NCBI RefSeq assembly: GCF_025024155.1
Contig: NW_026251710.1
Span: 744,001-808,000, forward strand
Direction: 5' to 3'
Source: Gamsiella multidivaricata
Taxonomy: Eukaryota > Mortierellomycota > Mortierellomycetes > Mortierellales > Mortierellaceae
Length of the DNA stretch: 64,000 bases
Notes under the pieces: model-generated
Told to the model about the DNA's origin: nothing
The model's input: only the letters and a program-made list of their open reading frames with translations
The model's database searches: none
In this document: piece by piece, positions 25,449 to 38,000 of the stretch
Layout: every line of letters begins with the position of its first letter
Numbering within the stretch: the first letter of the stretch is position 1
Position numbers and translations under genes: made by a program

Positions 25449-25455
25449 TATAAAA
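25449..25455 (+). promoter_or_regulatory. TATA box upstream of the first OPT transporter
   Basis: TATAAAA lies 156 bp before the ATG and is followed by a C/T-rich leader. Confidence 0.6.
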
Positions 25456-25604
25456 GCACCCTTCTCTTTGTCTCCTCGTCTGTTCTTCGTGTCTATTCCC
25501 TACACCATTCCAAGAAACAAGCCCGAAGGAAGGCACCTTCCTCACACTCTCCTATTCTCTTTCCGCCTATACCCTCTATATCTGCTCGCAGAAACACCAT
25601 TAAT

Positions 25605-25794
25605 ATGTCTGAAAAATACGAAATCGAAAAGGGGTTCGTGAACGAGAAGGCTAACGAGATCGATGAACTTCAGCTTGCTGAGGAGACCGAGACAGAGAAC
25701 TCCAAGGTCGAAGCCGTTCGCTTGGGTATGTGAACACTTCACTTCATCATCGTCACCCCGCTATGCATTCATACCATCCCCCCCCCCCCCCCCC

Positions 25795-25827
<33 letters not shown>

Positions 25828-28024
25828 TATCACACGCAGCTCCTAATCCTCTGCACACACACTCTCTCAATTACTAGTCGTTCCTATTACTGATGATCCA
25901 TCCTTGGTTGCGGTTACCTTCCGCTTCTGGATCATCTCATTCTTCTTCTCCGTGATCGGCGCTGTCATTCAGCAGTACTACTTCTACCGGTCCACCTCAG
26001 GCTCCTTCTCTATATTTTTCGTCAACCTGGCCTCCTATTCCATCGGCAAGGGTCTTGCCAGAATCCTGCCTAGCCACACGGTCAGCGTCTTCGGCTACGA
26101 CATGTCGCTGAACCCTGGACCCTTCAACATCAAGGAGCACGCTTTGATCGGTATCTCCGTGTCAACTGCTGCTGGCGCTGCTTATGCGATCGATATCCTC
26201 TCTGCCACAGATCTCTTCCTGAACCACCGCGTCGGAGCCTTGGGCTCGCTCTTCCTCATCATCACTACCCAGTGCGTCGGATATGGTATGGCTGGAGTGC
26301 TCCGCAAGTACCTCGTCTATCCCGCTGAGATGGTCTGGTGGGGCAACCTCGTCCAGGTCGTCTTCTACAACGCCATGCACAATACCGGCGAGTTCAAGAC
26401 CATGAAGATGATCCGCGGCTGGTCCTACATGAAGTACTTCTGGGTCTTCTGCGGAGGCATGTTCGTGTACGAGTTTATACCTCAATGGCTCGCTCCCCTG
26501 TTGGTCTACTTTGACTGGATCTGCTGGATCAACCCGTTCAACAAGGACTTCTGGGCCATATTCTCCTCAATCTCCGGAGGCGGTGTCCTCTCCTTGTCGT
26601 TCGACTGGACATCGATTGGTGGCTCTACAATGTATCTCCCCTTGGCCGCCCAGCTCTGCGCTTATGGCGGTATGATCTTGAACTACTGGATCATTCTTCC
26701 TATCATGTGGATCAATAACATCCTCGGCACCAAGACCATGGGTCGACCATTGACCTCCCGCCTCTTCTTCGAAAACGGTACCCGCTTCGATATTAACACG
26801 GTCCTGAACGATGACTACACTGTCAACGAAGCCCTTTACGACGCTGGTCCACAGGCCAACATGTCGCCCTTGTATGCTCTCGGTTTCATGACTTCGTTCA
26901 TTGCACTGGCCGGCTGTGTCTCCCACATCATTTGCTTCCACGGCGCCGATATCTGGCGTAACTGGAAGATGGCCGTCGGCGACAAGGATGAGGACATTCA
27001 CACCAAGATGATGAAGGTCTATCCTGAGGTTCCTCAGCTCTGGTACGCCATCTTCTATGTCATTATGGCCGCGCTCGCCATTGTTACCTGCGAAGTCTAC
27101 AGCCTTCAGCTGCCATGGTGGGGCCTTATTGTCGCACTCTTCGTTGGCTGGGTCTTGACTCTCCCTATCTGTGCGATGACCGCCATCACTGGCTTCGGTC
27201 CCGGTCTCAACGTCATTACTGAGTTGATCTGTGGTTATATGCTTCCCGGAAAGCCTATCGCCAACATGACCTTCAAGTGCTACGGTTACATGGCCATGTA
27301 CCAGTGCATGAATTTGCTGTCTGATCTCAAGCTTGGTCATTATATGAAGATCCCCCCACGTTCCATGTTCATTGGCCAGTTCTGGGGAACAATTGTCGGC
27401 TCCGTCTTCAACTACCTGACTATGGTTCTGATCATCGACTCTCAGCGCAGTGTTCTTAATGGTACGAAAGAGGATCCCTCTGGTCTTTGGACTGGCCAGC
27501 GCGTCGAGACCTTCTGGGGCTCTGGTCTCATTTACGGTGCCCTCGGACCAGCCCGCATGTTTGCTCTGGATGGCAAGTACGGTTTTGTGTACCTCGGCTT
27601 CTTGATCGGCTTCATTGTGCCCATCATCCTCTGGGGCCTCTCCAAGAAGTTCCCTAAGGTCCAGTGGTCCAAGTTCAACGTTGCAATCATCGCAGGAGGC
27701 ATGGGTAACTTCCCTAACGGATACGTTGTCGGAATCTTCCCCAGCGTGGTCGTTTGCTTGATCTTCCAGTACTACATTTACCGTTACCACAAGGGCTGGT
27801 GGAAGAAGTACGTTTTTATCCTGTCGGCAGCCCTCGATACCGGCGCAGCCTTCACGGGACTGATTGTCTTTTTGTTCTTGGGCGGAGGGATCTCATCCAC
27901 GTTGGCTGTCAACGTCCCATCGTGGTGGGCCAACTACTACACGCCTGAAGGTGATAACGCTCCTTACAACGCCGTTGACCGCTGCGGTGCAGCCACCCCT
28001 GCTGGCTGGACTGGAGGCGTCTAA
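25605..28024 (+). CDS. Oligopeptide transporter, OPT family (2 exons)
   Basis: Proton-coupled plasma-membrane importer of small peptides. Model join(25605..25725, 25878..28024), 2268 nt, 755 aa. Exon 1 encodes a hydrophilic acidic N-terminus (MSEKYEIEKGFVNEKANE, ending KVEAVRL). Exon 2 starts VVPITDDPSL and carries the OPT hallmark NPGPFNIKEHALIGI, then about 14-16 hydrophobic segments and the conserved KCYGYMAMYQ and KIPPRSMFIGQFWGT blocks. Start chosen because the upstream frame lies within the promoter side of the TATA box. The intron holds a long C run followed by a long A run. A close paralogue lies 1.4 kb downstream in the same orientation, pointing to tandem duplication. Confidence 0.95.
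25776..25825. repeat. poly(C)-poly(A) tract inside the OPT1 intron
   Basis: A run of about 17-19 C is followed by about 31 A, occupying about a third of the 152-bp intron. Such a tract is prone to length error in assembly, but it lies entirely between clear splice signals. Confidence 0.85.
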
Positions 28025-28053
28025 AATGCTCTTGTGCCCAATACTCAGTCGAC

Positions 28054-28059
28054 AATAAA
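28054..28059 (+). terminator. AATAAA polyadenylation signal, OPT1
   Basis: AATAAA begins 30 bp after the stop codon. Confidence 0.55.
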
Positions 28060-29336
28060 AAATAACACACTATTTATCATCGCTATTGTAGCTTGTTTGA
28101 TCGTCTACTGTAATGGCGATGGAAGGGATGTGGCACTTGATAGTACTGCTCAAACGTGGGAAAGGGGTAGGGCGGCGAGGTTTAAGGCGGAATGGGTCTG
28201 GTAACAGCATCGCGTCGATTGTTAAGTTATCGTCGATGTCGCTTACCTGGTAAATACCACAAACACTCATTTCAAAAAAAAAAATCCAATCCCAACCCGT
28301 AGGGTTCGTCTCTCAAACACAATGTCAATAGAGTACAATTGGCTATGGAATACATTTACTATATTAAATGCTTGATTCCAGTTATATTATCCACACGGTG
28401 GACAGCACTACGCCCTTGCGGGTTAAAAAGAATAATGTGTATCTTTGGTTATTTTCGTTTGCACGCCCATTGCTGGCGCGATGATTGGTTCATGAGCGCA
28501 ATATGGACGTATACAGAGAGCAGGCAGTTGTCAAAGATGCATAAACGCGAAGGAAAAAAAAAAAAGGACTCTTTTTTTTAGGTGCAGCACTGATCGTCTT
28601 TTCAAGAGTGGACGAGTCGACCAGTTTAGACACCGACTCGATATTGGTATCAAAGGAAGCTGGTATAGTGAAATCGGCGTGATGAGCTGATACTAAGTGG
28701 TGCTTCCCTGTATTATCTATCAAGGCTTGGGAATTTGATCTCTCAAGTTTACAGAGAAAGTACTAAGATTGCCTCGGAAATGGATATCCGAGGATTATTT
28801 TTTCTCACACCTATCTCGTGTTTACAGTCGATTTTGGGTACCCTCGGTAACGATGCCGGAGGTACCTTCGGTAAGTATCACAACCGCACAAGCACATACA
28901 TGTACATGTACAGGCCAGGGCTGTTCATGTTTACTTCAATTTGCTCATATTGTGTGTTCAACGGTGTGATTGAAAAAACTTAACAAACAAGTAAATGTGA
29001 TTCAGGGCGGCCAATCGGAAGCCCTACCAAATGCCCACCAGCACCCACAACACCGCAGCTGCGACGGTGAGCATATTCGAAATAAGGTTTTGTTTATGCA
29101 AGGGAGACTGAATAGACACAAACAAACGATGTTGTTTGAAAAGGACGTCTGGGTATACAAGCAAACCACAGGAAAAAAGAGAGTAAATGTCGTCTAGGCA
29201 TCGGTGAAGAAAAGCAGTGAGTGTTCTCTATTCCCTCGGTTTTTTTTTTTTCTTTTTTTTTTTTTTTACAGTAATTAGATATGATCTCTTTTTGCGTGTC
29301 TCTTCAGTAGAAGAACCCAGAGTAAGGCACCCCTCA
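28060..29336. other. Intergenic between the OPT paralogues
   Basis: No gene seen. There are T/A-rich runs (for example 29239-29269) upstream of the second OPT promoter. Confidence 0.5.
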
Positions 29337-29343
29337 TATAAAT
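29337..29343 (+). promoter_or_regulatory. TATA box upstream of the second OPT transporter
   Basis: TATAAAT lies 130 bp before the annotated ATG, followed by a C/T-rich leader, as for the upstream paralogue. Confidence 0.6.
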
Positions 29344-29466
29344 ACGTGCTGCTCCCTGCCCCCTTTCTGCCTCTTTGTCAATTCCTCAGCGAGTATTCGC
29401 CCTCTAGGCCATCTTTCCCCTCTCCTCAGCTCCTCATTGCGCCTTCTCCTCATTCCATCCATAACC

Positions 29467-31877
29467 ATGGCAAACAACGCCTTCACCACGGAGGTCAGCA
29501 AAGAGGAATACCTCTCCGAGAAGAGGTCTTACGAATTCAACGAGAAGGGCATCGGAGCCAATGCCGATATCGCCCTCGAAGAAGAGCAATAAAACTCGCC
29601 CATCGAGGCCGTCCGTCTCGGTAATGCCTCTCGCGGCTTTCTTCATAACTATGTTCAGCTGCAACACATAGCAGTTGCTAACGACATCTATCCTGTTTGG
29701 ATTGTCGCTTTATAGCCGTCCCATTGACCGACGACCCCACCCTTCCTGTGGTCACCTTCCGCTTCTGGGTCATCTCCTTCCTGTTCACTGCTTTGGGTGC
29801 TACGATCCAGCAGTACTACTTTTTCCGCTCTACCTCGGGTTCTTTCTCCATTTTCTTCGTCAACCTGGTTTCTTATACTATCGGCAAGGCCTTGGCCCGC
29901 ATCTTGCCCGAGAACAAGATGTCAGTCTTTGGTCAAGAGCTGTCCTTCAATCCCGGCCCCTTCAACATCAAGGAGCACGCCTTAATTGGTATTGCTGTCT
30001 CGACCGGTGCCAGCGCCGCCTATGCTATCGACATTCTGTCTGCCACGGATATCTTCTTGAACTACCGTATCAACGCCCTGGGATCCTTGATTCTCATCAT
30101 CACCACCCAGTCCGTTGGTTATGGTATGGCCGGTATGCTCAGGAGGTACCTCGTCTACCCCGCTGAGATGGTCTGGTGGAGCAACTTGGTCCAAGTGGTG
30201 TTCTACAACACTATGCACAAGACCGAGGAGTTCGAACGCGTCCGCCTCGTCCGTGGATGGTCCCGCATGAAGTTCTTCTGGGTCGTTGTCACTTGCACGT
30301 TCGTCTACCAGTTCATCCCTCAGTGGCTCGCCCCTATTCTGGTCTACTTTGACTGGATCTGCTGGATCAATCCCTTCAACATGGACTTCTGGGCCATGTT
30401 CTCGTCCATCTCCGGATCCGGTATCCTCTCCCTCTCCTTCGACTGGACTTCGATTGGTGGCACGGTCATGTACTTGCCTTTGTCTGCCCAGCTTTGCACC
30501 TACACCGGTATGGTCCTCAACTACTGGATCATCGTCCCCATCATGTGGGTCACCAACACCCTCGGTACCAAGACCATGGGCCGACCATTGACTTCCCGCC
30601 TCTTCTTCGAAAACGGTACCCGCTTCGACATCAACACGGTCCTGAACGATGACTACACCGTCAACGAGGCCCTCTACGACGCTGGCCCACAGGCCAATAT
30701 GGCGCCCATGTATGCCATCGGCTTCATGACCTCGTTCATTGCCCTGGCTGGATGCTGCTCTCACGTCGTCTGCTTCCACGGACCTGAGATCTGGCGTAAC
30801 TGGAAGCGCGCGATCGGGTCAAAGGAGGAGGACATTCACACCAAGATGATGAAGGTCTACCCCGAAGTTCCCCAACTCTGGTACGCCATTTTCTATGGCA
30901 TCATGGCTATCCTGGCCTGCATTGCCTGCGAGTTCTACGGCACGCAGCTGCCATGGTGGGGTCTCCTGATCTCCCTCTTTGTCGGTTGGTTCCTCACTCT
31001 CCCAATCGGTGTGATGAACGCTGTCACCGGCTACGGTCCTGGTCTTAACGTCATTACCGAGTTGATCTGCGGTTACATGCTTCCTGGCAAGCCTATCGCC
31101 AACATGACCTTCAAGTGCTACGGTTACATGGCCATGTACCAATGTAACTTGCTGATGTCTGATCTCAAGCTCGGCCACTACATGAAGATCCCTCCACGCT
31201 CCATGTTCGTCGGCCAATTCTGGGGAACGATCGTCGGTTCCGTCTTCAACTACCTGACCATGCTCGTCATTATCGACTCCCAGCGCGAGGCCCTGAACGG
31301 AGAAAGTCCTGATCCCAACGGTCTCTGGACCGGTCAGCGTGTTCAGACCTTCTGGGGCTCTGGTCTTATCTACGGTGCCCTCGGACCCGCTCGCATGTTC
31401 GCCTTCGATGGCAAGTACTGGTTCGTCTACATCGGGTTCATCATTGGGTTCATCGGACCCGTCATCATCTGGGCCCTGTCCAAGAAGTTTCCCCAGTACG
31501 AGTGGTCGAAGCTCAACATTGCAATTATCGCCGGTGGTCTCGGTGCGTTCCCCAACGGCTACGTTGTTGGAGTGTTGCCCTCGATCATTGTGTGCTTGAT
31601 CTTCCAGTACTACATGTATAACTACCACAAAGGCTGGTGGAAGAAGTATGTGTTCATCCTGTCTGCCGCCCTCGATACCGGCGCAGCCTTCACGGGACTG
31701 ATCATCTTTTTGTTCTTGGGAGGAGGGATCTCACCCAAGTTGGCTGTCAAGGTCCCATCATGGTGGGGTAACTTCTATGTGGATGACGATCCACAGTACC
31801 CGAACACTCCTTATATTGCGGTCGATCGCTGTGGTGCTGCCCACAACAAGTGGACTGGAGGCGCCCTTTCAAAGTAG
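29467..31877 (+). CDS. Second OPT oligopeptide transporter; exon 1 interrupted by an in-frame TAA
   Basis: Exons 29467..29620 and 29716..31877 join at the same place and phase as in the upstream paralogue (RLG-AVPLTDDPTL against RLG-VPITDDPSL), 2316 nt in all. Exon 2 is open over 720 codons, with NPGPFNIKEHALIGI, KCYGYMAMYQ and KIPPRSMFVGQFWGT intact. Exon 1 reads MANNAFTTEVSKEEYLSEKR through ALEEEQ, then TAA at 29590-29592 (codon 42), then NSPIEAVRL in frame up to the GTAATG donor. One base change would explain it. Translation may instead start elsewhere or the copy may be freshly inactivated. The body keeps clear signs of purifying selection. Kept as CDS because everything else is intact. 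Confidence 0.85.
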
Positions 31878-31903
31878 ACACGCCCCCCCCCCGCTTCTTG
31901 TAA

Positions 31904-31909
31904 AATAAA
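31904..31909 (+). terminator. AATAAA polyadenylation signal, OPT2
   Basis: AATAAA begins 27 bp after the stop codon, after a C-run. Confidence 0.55.
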
Positions 31910-33008
31910 AAAAGGACATTTTTTATTTTCTGTAAGCTGCCATTACCCCTCTGAAGCATCGCACGATCCACTTGGGTTACCTTTGCCCAAAAGATCTACC
32001 GCACCTTGTCAAAAATAGATTACTGTGGTTCATCACGATGACAAAAGACGGGAGGTCTATTGTGGGGTAAAGGCGAGAGATACGGGCTGTGTGGTCATGG
32101 CGGGAACTTAAAAGGCTGCGCTGATGACCAACAAAAAAGATCGCACTCCAAATGCGAAGTGAAGCAGGGAGGAATTGCGTAACAGGGTGCAAAGTGGGAT
32201 GACACAAGTGGGTATGACAATAGGCGAGAACGAACCTATTGAGAAACACATACGTGTACACGGATTATCCAAACCATCGGCGGAGATTCTAGGCTGTGTT
32301 ATACAGGACCGCCTGGCACGAGCAAATCGCAGAGCGGCGCAAAGTGTTGGATTAATCAAACTTAGGGGAAGCGCAATAGAACAATTGAGCGGGGGCACGT
32401 CTTTTTTTATTTTTTTTTATCCAATAGTTACACTGCGGCACCTGTGTGTGATATACATACGTGGAGATCTCCTTCTTTCGATATACATTGTTGAACATCT
32501 TAGTCGCGAAACGTCTATTCATTTTCAAGTACAACCGCTGATTTGTCAATACGACCTCTTACACTCTGTAGCTTAAAAGGGGTTTGAGCTTCAACGCTTT
32601 ATTTTCTACGTACAGTCGCAACAAGAGGTCCCGCACTAATAGTAAGCATATTTTACACGACACTTTGAGGGATAGGTTCTATCATGATTATATTTTTCCT
32701 TCTTGGGAGGTTTTATTACAGGTTTGTTACATAGGAAGAAAAAAAAATACTCAATGCCGATAATAGTTAAAAGAGCCTTTGGGCGAAGAAGTGTGTGGGG
32801 GGAAACGCAAAAAAAGAGTCCTCGTCTAGGTTGATTGCTCGCTTGTTTTTGTTTGTTTGTTTGTTTGTTTGTCGTTACCAAGTGTAGCCTTCGTTGGTGT
32901 AACCGCACACTGGAGCAACTTCACAAAGCGACCCTCCCTTTCCCCTCTGTCATTTCTGGACAATAGCATGCACGGCTTTTTTTTTTTTTTTTTTTTTTTG
33001 TTCCTCAA
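31910..33008. other. Intergenic, no gene recognised
   Basis: Only short unrelated open frames. A TTTG tandem repeat lies at about 32847-32872 and a T run at about 32976-32999, just past the stop of the next gene. Confidence 0.5.
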
Positions 33009-33548
33009 TTAAAGGAGCTGGTATGCGACGGCAGCGGCACCGGCAAAGGCCATCATGACGTTAGCGCCCAAGGATCCAGCACCGCTGGGCTTGTTCGTGG
33101 CCGTGGCCGTGGCCGTGGGGGCTGCGGTCGTTGCTCCAGCAGTGGTGGTAGGTGTGACCGGTGCGGGGGCAACGGCGCCGCTGTTGATCTGGAAGTTGTT
33201 GGTGTAAGACTCCTGTCCCTGGGGCTGGGTGCGGACAATGATGGCGTACTGGCCAGTGGCGATGCTGTCGGGGACGGTGAAGTCAGCGCGGGTCAAGGAG
33301 CCACTGCAGTCGAGTGTTCCGAGGGTGGCGACGTAGCGGACGGCGCTCGCAGGACCGGTGACGAGATCGACGGTAACGTTCTTTCCAGCATCACCCATGG
33401 AAGCGCAGTTGCCGGTCCAGCCAACGAACTCGGATTTGCCAGTGGTCCAGGTCGAGCCCTGGGTAGGGTTGTTGATCTGGAGCATGTCGGCGGTGGCGAT
33501 GGCGGCCAAGGAGGAGGCGACGATGGCGACGGTGGCGAGGAACTTCAT
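33009..33548 (-). CDS. Secreted GPI-anchored protein with Kre9/KNH-type N-terminal domain
   Basis: Single exon, 179 aa. It has an N-terminal signal peptide (MKFLATVAIVASSLAAIATA), then an immunoglobulin-like region of the Ser/Thr-rich GPI-anchored family (LQINNPTQGSTWTTGKSEFV, with later Cys residues and a TGQYAIIVRTQ strand). A Thr/Ala/Pro-rich stalk and a hydrophobic C-terminal tail after a Ser-Gly-Ala-Gly-Ser site fit GPI attachment. Probable role: cell wall or plasma-membrane surface. Its exact function is unknown, and Kre9-like domains in yeast relate to beta-1,6-glucan assembly. A TATA box lies about 100 bp upstream. Confidence 0.85.
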   Translation of the reverse strand: MKFLATVAIVASSLAAIATADMLQINNPTQGSTWTTGKSEFVGWTGNCASMGDAGKNVTVDLVTGPASAVRYVATLGTLDCSGSLTRADFTVPDSIATGQYAIIVRTQPQGQESYTNNFQINSGAVAPAPVTPTTTAGATTAAPTATATATNKPSGAGSLGANVMMAFAGAAAVAYQLL

Positions 33549-33650
33549 TGTTGGATATATGTATGTATACGTGTGGGTATTAGGGTGTTGGTGAGAGAGA
33601 TGAGTGGGAGAGAGGAAAGTGGAGCGGGTGGGGTGTCTAGGGGACGGTGC

Positions 33651-33658
33651 CTTTTATA
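33651..33658 (-). promoter_or_regulatory. TATA box of the GPI-anchored Kre9/KNH-like gene
   Basis: TATAAAAG on the minus strand, about 103 bp upstream of the ATG at 33548. Confidence 0.65.
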
Positions 33659-35076
33659 CCAAAAAAGAAAAAAAAAAAGAAAGAGGGCACAGCCGGAACA
33701 TTCACGGCCTTCTATGCTCAAAGGGCTAGTCTACGACAGGACAGGCCCGCGGGCGGAGACAGGGGAAATGAAATATATTTTTAGCACGCACTCAAAAAAA
33801 ATACCACCCAGCACCCACAATGCCCATTCCAGTATCCGCATTCCCCTTGCCCCTCGCATGCACATGCGTGGATGTCATCGCATAAGGACCATCCGTACAA
33901 CCAGGCTGTACCCCAACTGCATCGGTACTTTGGTGCCCGCCATGACTGATCCCTATCCACGAACCAACCTTTTTTTCGTTTTTGTTTTCTTAGGAACGTC
34001 TCCTAACCTTCCTTTGGACAAAACGTCATTCGTCATCTCGAACCATAAAGGACCCAGCGTACATCTGTGTCAATCCACCACACTCGTCCTCATGCATTCT
34101 GCTCCCCCATATGATGACCATGGTTGGCGTAAACCGAGTCGTACATGCATAACTGTTAGCGCCATTGTCGTTCGTATGATAAGACAGACGACAGTAAGGA
34201 GAGTAATGAGAGAGAGAGCATCGAAACATGCATGTCTCTAATATCCTGCCTGAGAGCGTGCTGTCTGTCTCCAAAACCGAGGTATTCAACCTTCGTTTTA
34301 TTTTTATACATAGTCGCCCGACATTCCTCCACTGCCAAAAAAAAGCATGTTTGTATTGTCCTCCTGAATAAGGTTACCAAACAATCGATTCATTAGAGAG
34401 CGCGGTGCCCGAAACATCCGGGTGAAAACCATATTTTACTACGACATTTGTGCCCTATCCTGTATGTACTTCAACACCCCTTCTTCTGTTGCTTTAAGAT
34501 ACGAGAAGGAGAAGGGGGGAGGGGGAGGGGGAGGGGGAGGGAGGGAGGGCTGTAGGGTGGACACAAGGACAATGAGCAAAAGACACTAGGGCTGTCAACT
34601 TTTGGCCGCCTGTTCCCCATTAGTCTAACCACCACTGTACTCGTTCACAAAGAGAGAGAGAGAACGAAATGCATATCGAATCCGCATGAAAGTTTAAGCC
34701 GAGATGAAAGTATCCGACATCCGATGAATGAGCTGATGAGCGATGACTAAGGCTCTCCGGGAATGCTCCTAATCTAACAAGCGGCTCCAGTTTACACACG
34801 CGAGCCATGGCTTCGCAGACATGAAAAAATAAGCATTTTCTATAGTTTCTCAGAGCAATACTTGGGAGCATTTGCCCGACGGGAGAACGATAGACTATCG
34901 ATCGAGAAGATGGGCGATAGCTTTTAATAACGGGATCTATGTTTGAGGATGACACTAGTTGAAGAGTAGGAGAAGGGTAATAGTACAAGCATGGCGAATG
35001 AGAGGGCAGATAAAAAAAATTGGATATGCAAAGTGGATGGTGAAAGCAGTAAAGTCTGGAGGGCGAGAGCAGTTGT
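33659..35076. other. Intergenic, no gene recognised; contains a G-run repeat
   Basis: No coding frame resembles a known family. The notable content is the G-rich array described separately at 34513-34549. Confidence 0.45.
34513..34549 (+). repeat. G-run array (potential G-quadruplex)
   Basis: Five or more runs of three to six G separated by single A residues, on the + strand. The pattern meets the usual loop and run criteria for a quadruplex-forming sequence. It is not inside any gene I can support. Confidence 0.8.
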
Positions 35077-38000
35077 TTAGTCGTCCTCCATCATCATATC
35101 ATCGTCGTCGCCATCCAGATCAATCTTCCTACGCTTGCCACTGCCATGGCCGTCATCCTTTCGGAACTGGCGCCCGACCTTCTCACGCAACACATCCAAT
35201 CCAGAGTCCTCCTCTGCCCACTCGATCACCAGATGGCGACCCAGCAAATGTGTATTGGCAACATTCTCGTACACACTCTTGGCCTCCTGCTTCGTCATAA
35301 AGTCCAGGAAAGCGAAACCACGATGGCCTCCGGCCATCTTTTTGGGAATACGCACAGACTTGAGCTGACCGAATGTGCTATAATGAAAAATTCAAGACGT
35401 TGAACAGTTAAGTATTTGCACGTAGATGTCAGTATAAACGGAATAAAAGGAAAACAAGGAAAACTGCAGCCGACATACCTGAAAAGTCCCTGGATGTCCT
35501 TCTTGGTGGCTTCGAAGGGAATGTTGCGGACAATCAATTTCGTGCCATGGTCCTTGGGGGCAACGCGAGCCTTGCTCTTGCTGTCACTCCTACGGTCCGA
35601 GAACTTGATGTCCAGCTTGTTTCCATCCAGAATAAATCCGTTCATCGCCTTCATTGCATTCAAGGCTTTATCCTTCGACACGAACTCTGCGAATCCGAAT
35701 CCCATGCTCAAAGTCTTTCCGGGGTTCTTGGGGTCAGGCTTGTACCGGACCATGGTAGACTTGATTCCATCCACACTTGCAAACGCCTTCTTCAGACCCG
35801 CGTCCGTAGTCTTAAAGTTGATGTTCTTGATAAACAGAGTCGAGCCCTCCAAGTTGTCGGCATCCTGAGAGTCCTCTGCAGTGGCGGCACTCTCCATGAG
35901 CTGAGTCGAGGTGACCTTCTTTGATAGGGCCTCCTCCTCCTCATCTGCGGCCTTCTTCTCCGCCTTCTTGTTCTTCGACTCAGGATCGTACTTGCTTGTG
36001 AATACTCCAACAGGCGCCTTCTCCAAGTACAAAATCGTATCTTTGAATCGCCTGTATGCCAGATGGGAGAACGCAGACCTGGCTTCGCTGGGCTGCAAAA
36101 ACTCGACAATGGCGATGGTCTTTGCTGGGGGCATCAGGACACGTCCAAGATCCCCATGGGTGCCAAACAGATCTTGAAGCTCCTGTTCAGTGGTGTTGTA
36201 GGGGATATTCTTAACAAGAATCACAGTATCGCTGCGCTCCTTCTTTCCGAACGCATCAACATTGATGCCCTCTTCCTCCAAGAACTTCTTTGTTTCCATG
36301 ATGATCTGGGTTTCTGCAACAGCGAGACGCACTCCCATGTTGTCGGCATCGGGGCTCAAGATGTCTGCCTTGGAGACGTTGAGGCGGTCTGCGATCGAAG
36401 CTGCAATAGCATCAGACTAGAGATTTGAAGTGCATTCTTTTGGTTAATACGCGTAAAACTACATTTGCTGGGCCATAACAAAATGAATACATTAATACGT
36501 ACATTCATGTAAAGACTGTTCCAGTTGAAATCCATGCCACTCTGGCCTTTCTTCTTAAGCTCGCGCTGCTTCTTGACGGACAATGGGCGTCCACCGAGTC
36601 CAAGCGGGTTCTCCTCGTCCTCCTTTGGCTGTGGCTTCTCCTTGGATGCGAGAATATGCAGTAGACGGCCCATGAAAAACTTCTTGTCCATTGCTGTGAA
36701 GGCTTTGATAGCGTGCTCGGGCAAGAGATAGAGGACATATGCGTAACCCTTGGGCTTCTTTGTATCCTTGGAGATGGGCATGTGGACTTCTGAGAGGGGA
36801 CCAAATTTCTCAAACAGCTTGCGGAGCTCCTCCTCTGTGCAGGTATATGGCAAGTTTCGAACAAAGAGACGTCCGGTATCGGCAATGAGATTCTTCGCGT
36901 TCTCTTCTTCTTCCTCTGCTGAAATGATGAGGGGTCTGTTGGGGGGCTCCTGTGCAATCTTTCGTGCGGGTGCCGGTTCAACGTCTGACATCGCCGCTCC
37001 ATCTTCCTTGTCCTTATCTGACTTTGCCTAGAATTCAACCAGCAAGGGTAACTCTGTCAGCGCCAAGAATAAGGCATATTGAGCAGCAAAATGGTATAAT
37101 AAAAACAGAGACGAACATAATGCTTACCTGCTCGGTCGACTCTCCTGCTGGTTTGGCCATACGCGACTTCAGCCAGTCCAGATCTGACACCTCAGAGTTG
37201 TCGACAAGGTCGTCCTTCTGGGGAACCTCAGACATGGTCATCTCCTCATCCTCATCACCACTGCCCTTTTCATCTGCCTTTGAAATTGGGAGATTGTCAT
37301 ATAATTCATCATCCGAGTCCTCGAACGTGATCTTTGTCTGAGTCACCATCAAGCCCTCTCCACCAGGTTTCCTGTTCTTGATCGCAACAACCTGAGCCCT
37401 CGCCTTTGCCCTGTTGCTCATACGGTCATGTCCGACCTTTTCGGTGTTCAATTCCACAGCGTCATCGTTGGCCCAGGTCTTGGTGACAGCCCTTGGCTGC
37501 ATGATCTCCAGATATTCCTTCAGTTTGGGGTCGTTCTCAGCCTGATACAATTTGGATAGATGCTCCTGCTTCTTTCTCAATTCCATGTTCGCCTCCCTCT
37601 CGTTCTTCAGCTTCATTGCAGCCTCTGCAGCCTCCTTGCGCTGTTTCTCCACGCCCACTTTCCTTGCATGTGCTGATGTACCGATAGTGTGCTGACTCCA
37701 TGCTCTGGGAAGAGAATCATCTCCAATCTATGTGTCATTCAGATTTTGAGTATTTTTAGGTCGTTAGCACAGCATAGGATGAGAAAAGGCGATATTGGGC
37801 TAAACAACAAACTAAACACCTTACCTCCTTGGCCTTCTCTACAATGATCTTTGAGGTATCAATGAATGTGTTGTTGAAATGTGCGAGTGCAGCCTTGGCC
37901 TCCTTTTCTGTCTTGTATCCAATGAATCCGAAGCGTCTCGAGTTGCCGAAACTAAGGGACATGAAAATTGAAGAATTGGTCAGGAATCCTTCCTCTATGG

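Noticed and set aside
26567..27790. A 407-codon frame antisense to the first OPT gene
   Set aside because: It is an antisense shadow created by high codon bias in the sense gene, and shows no independent protein signal.
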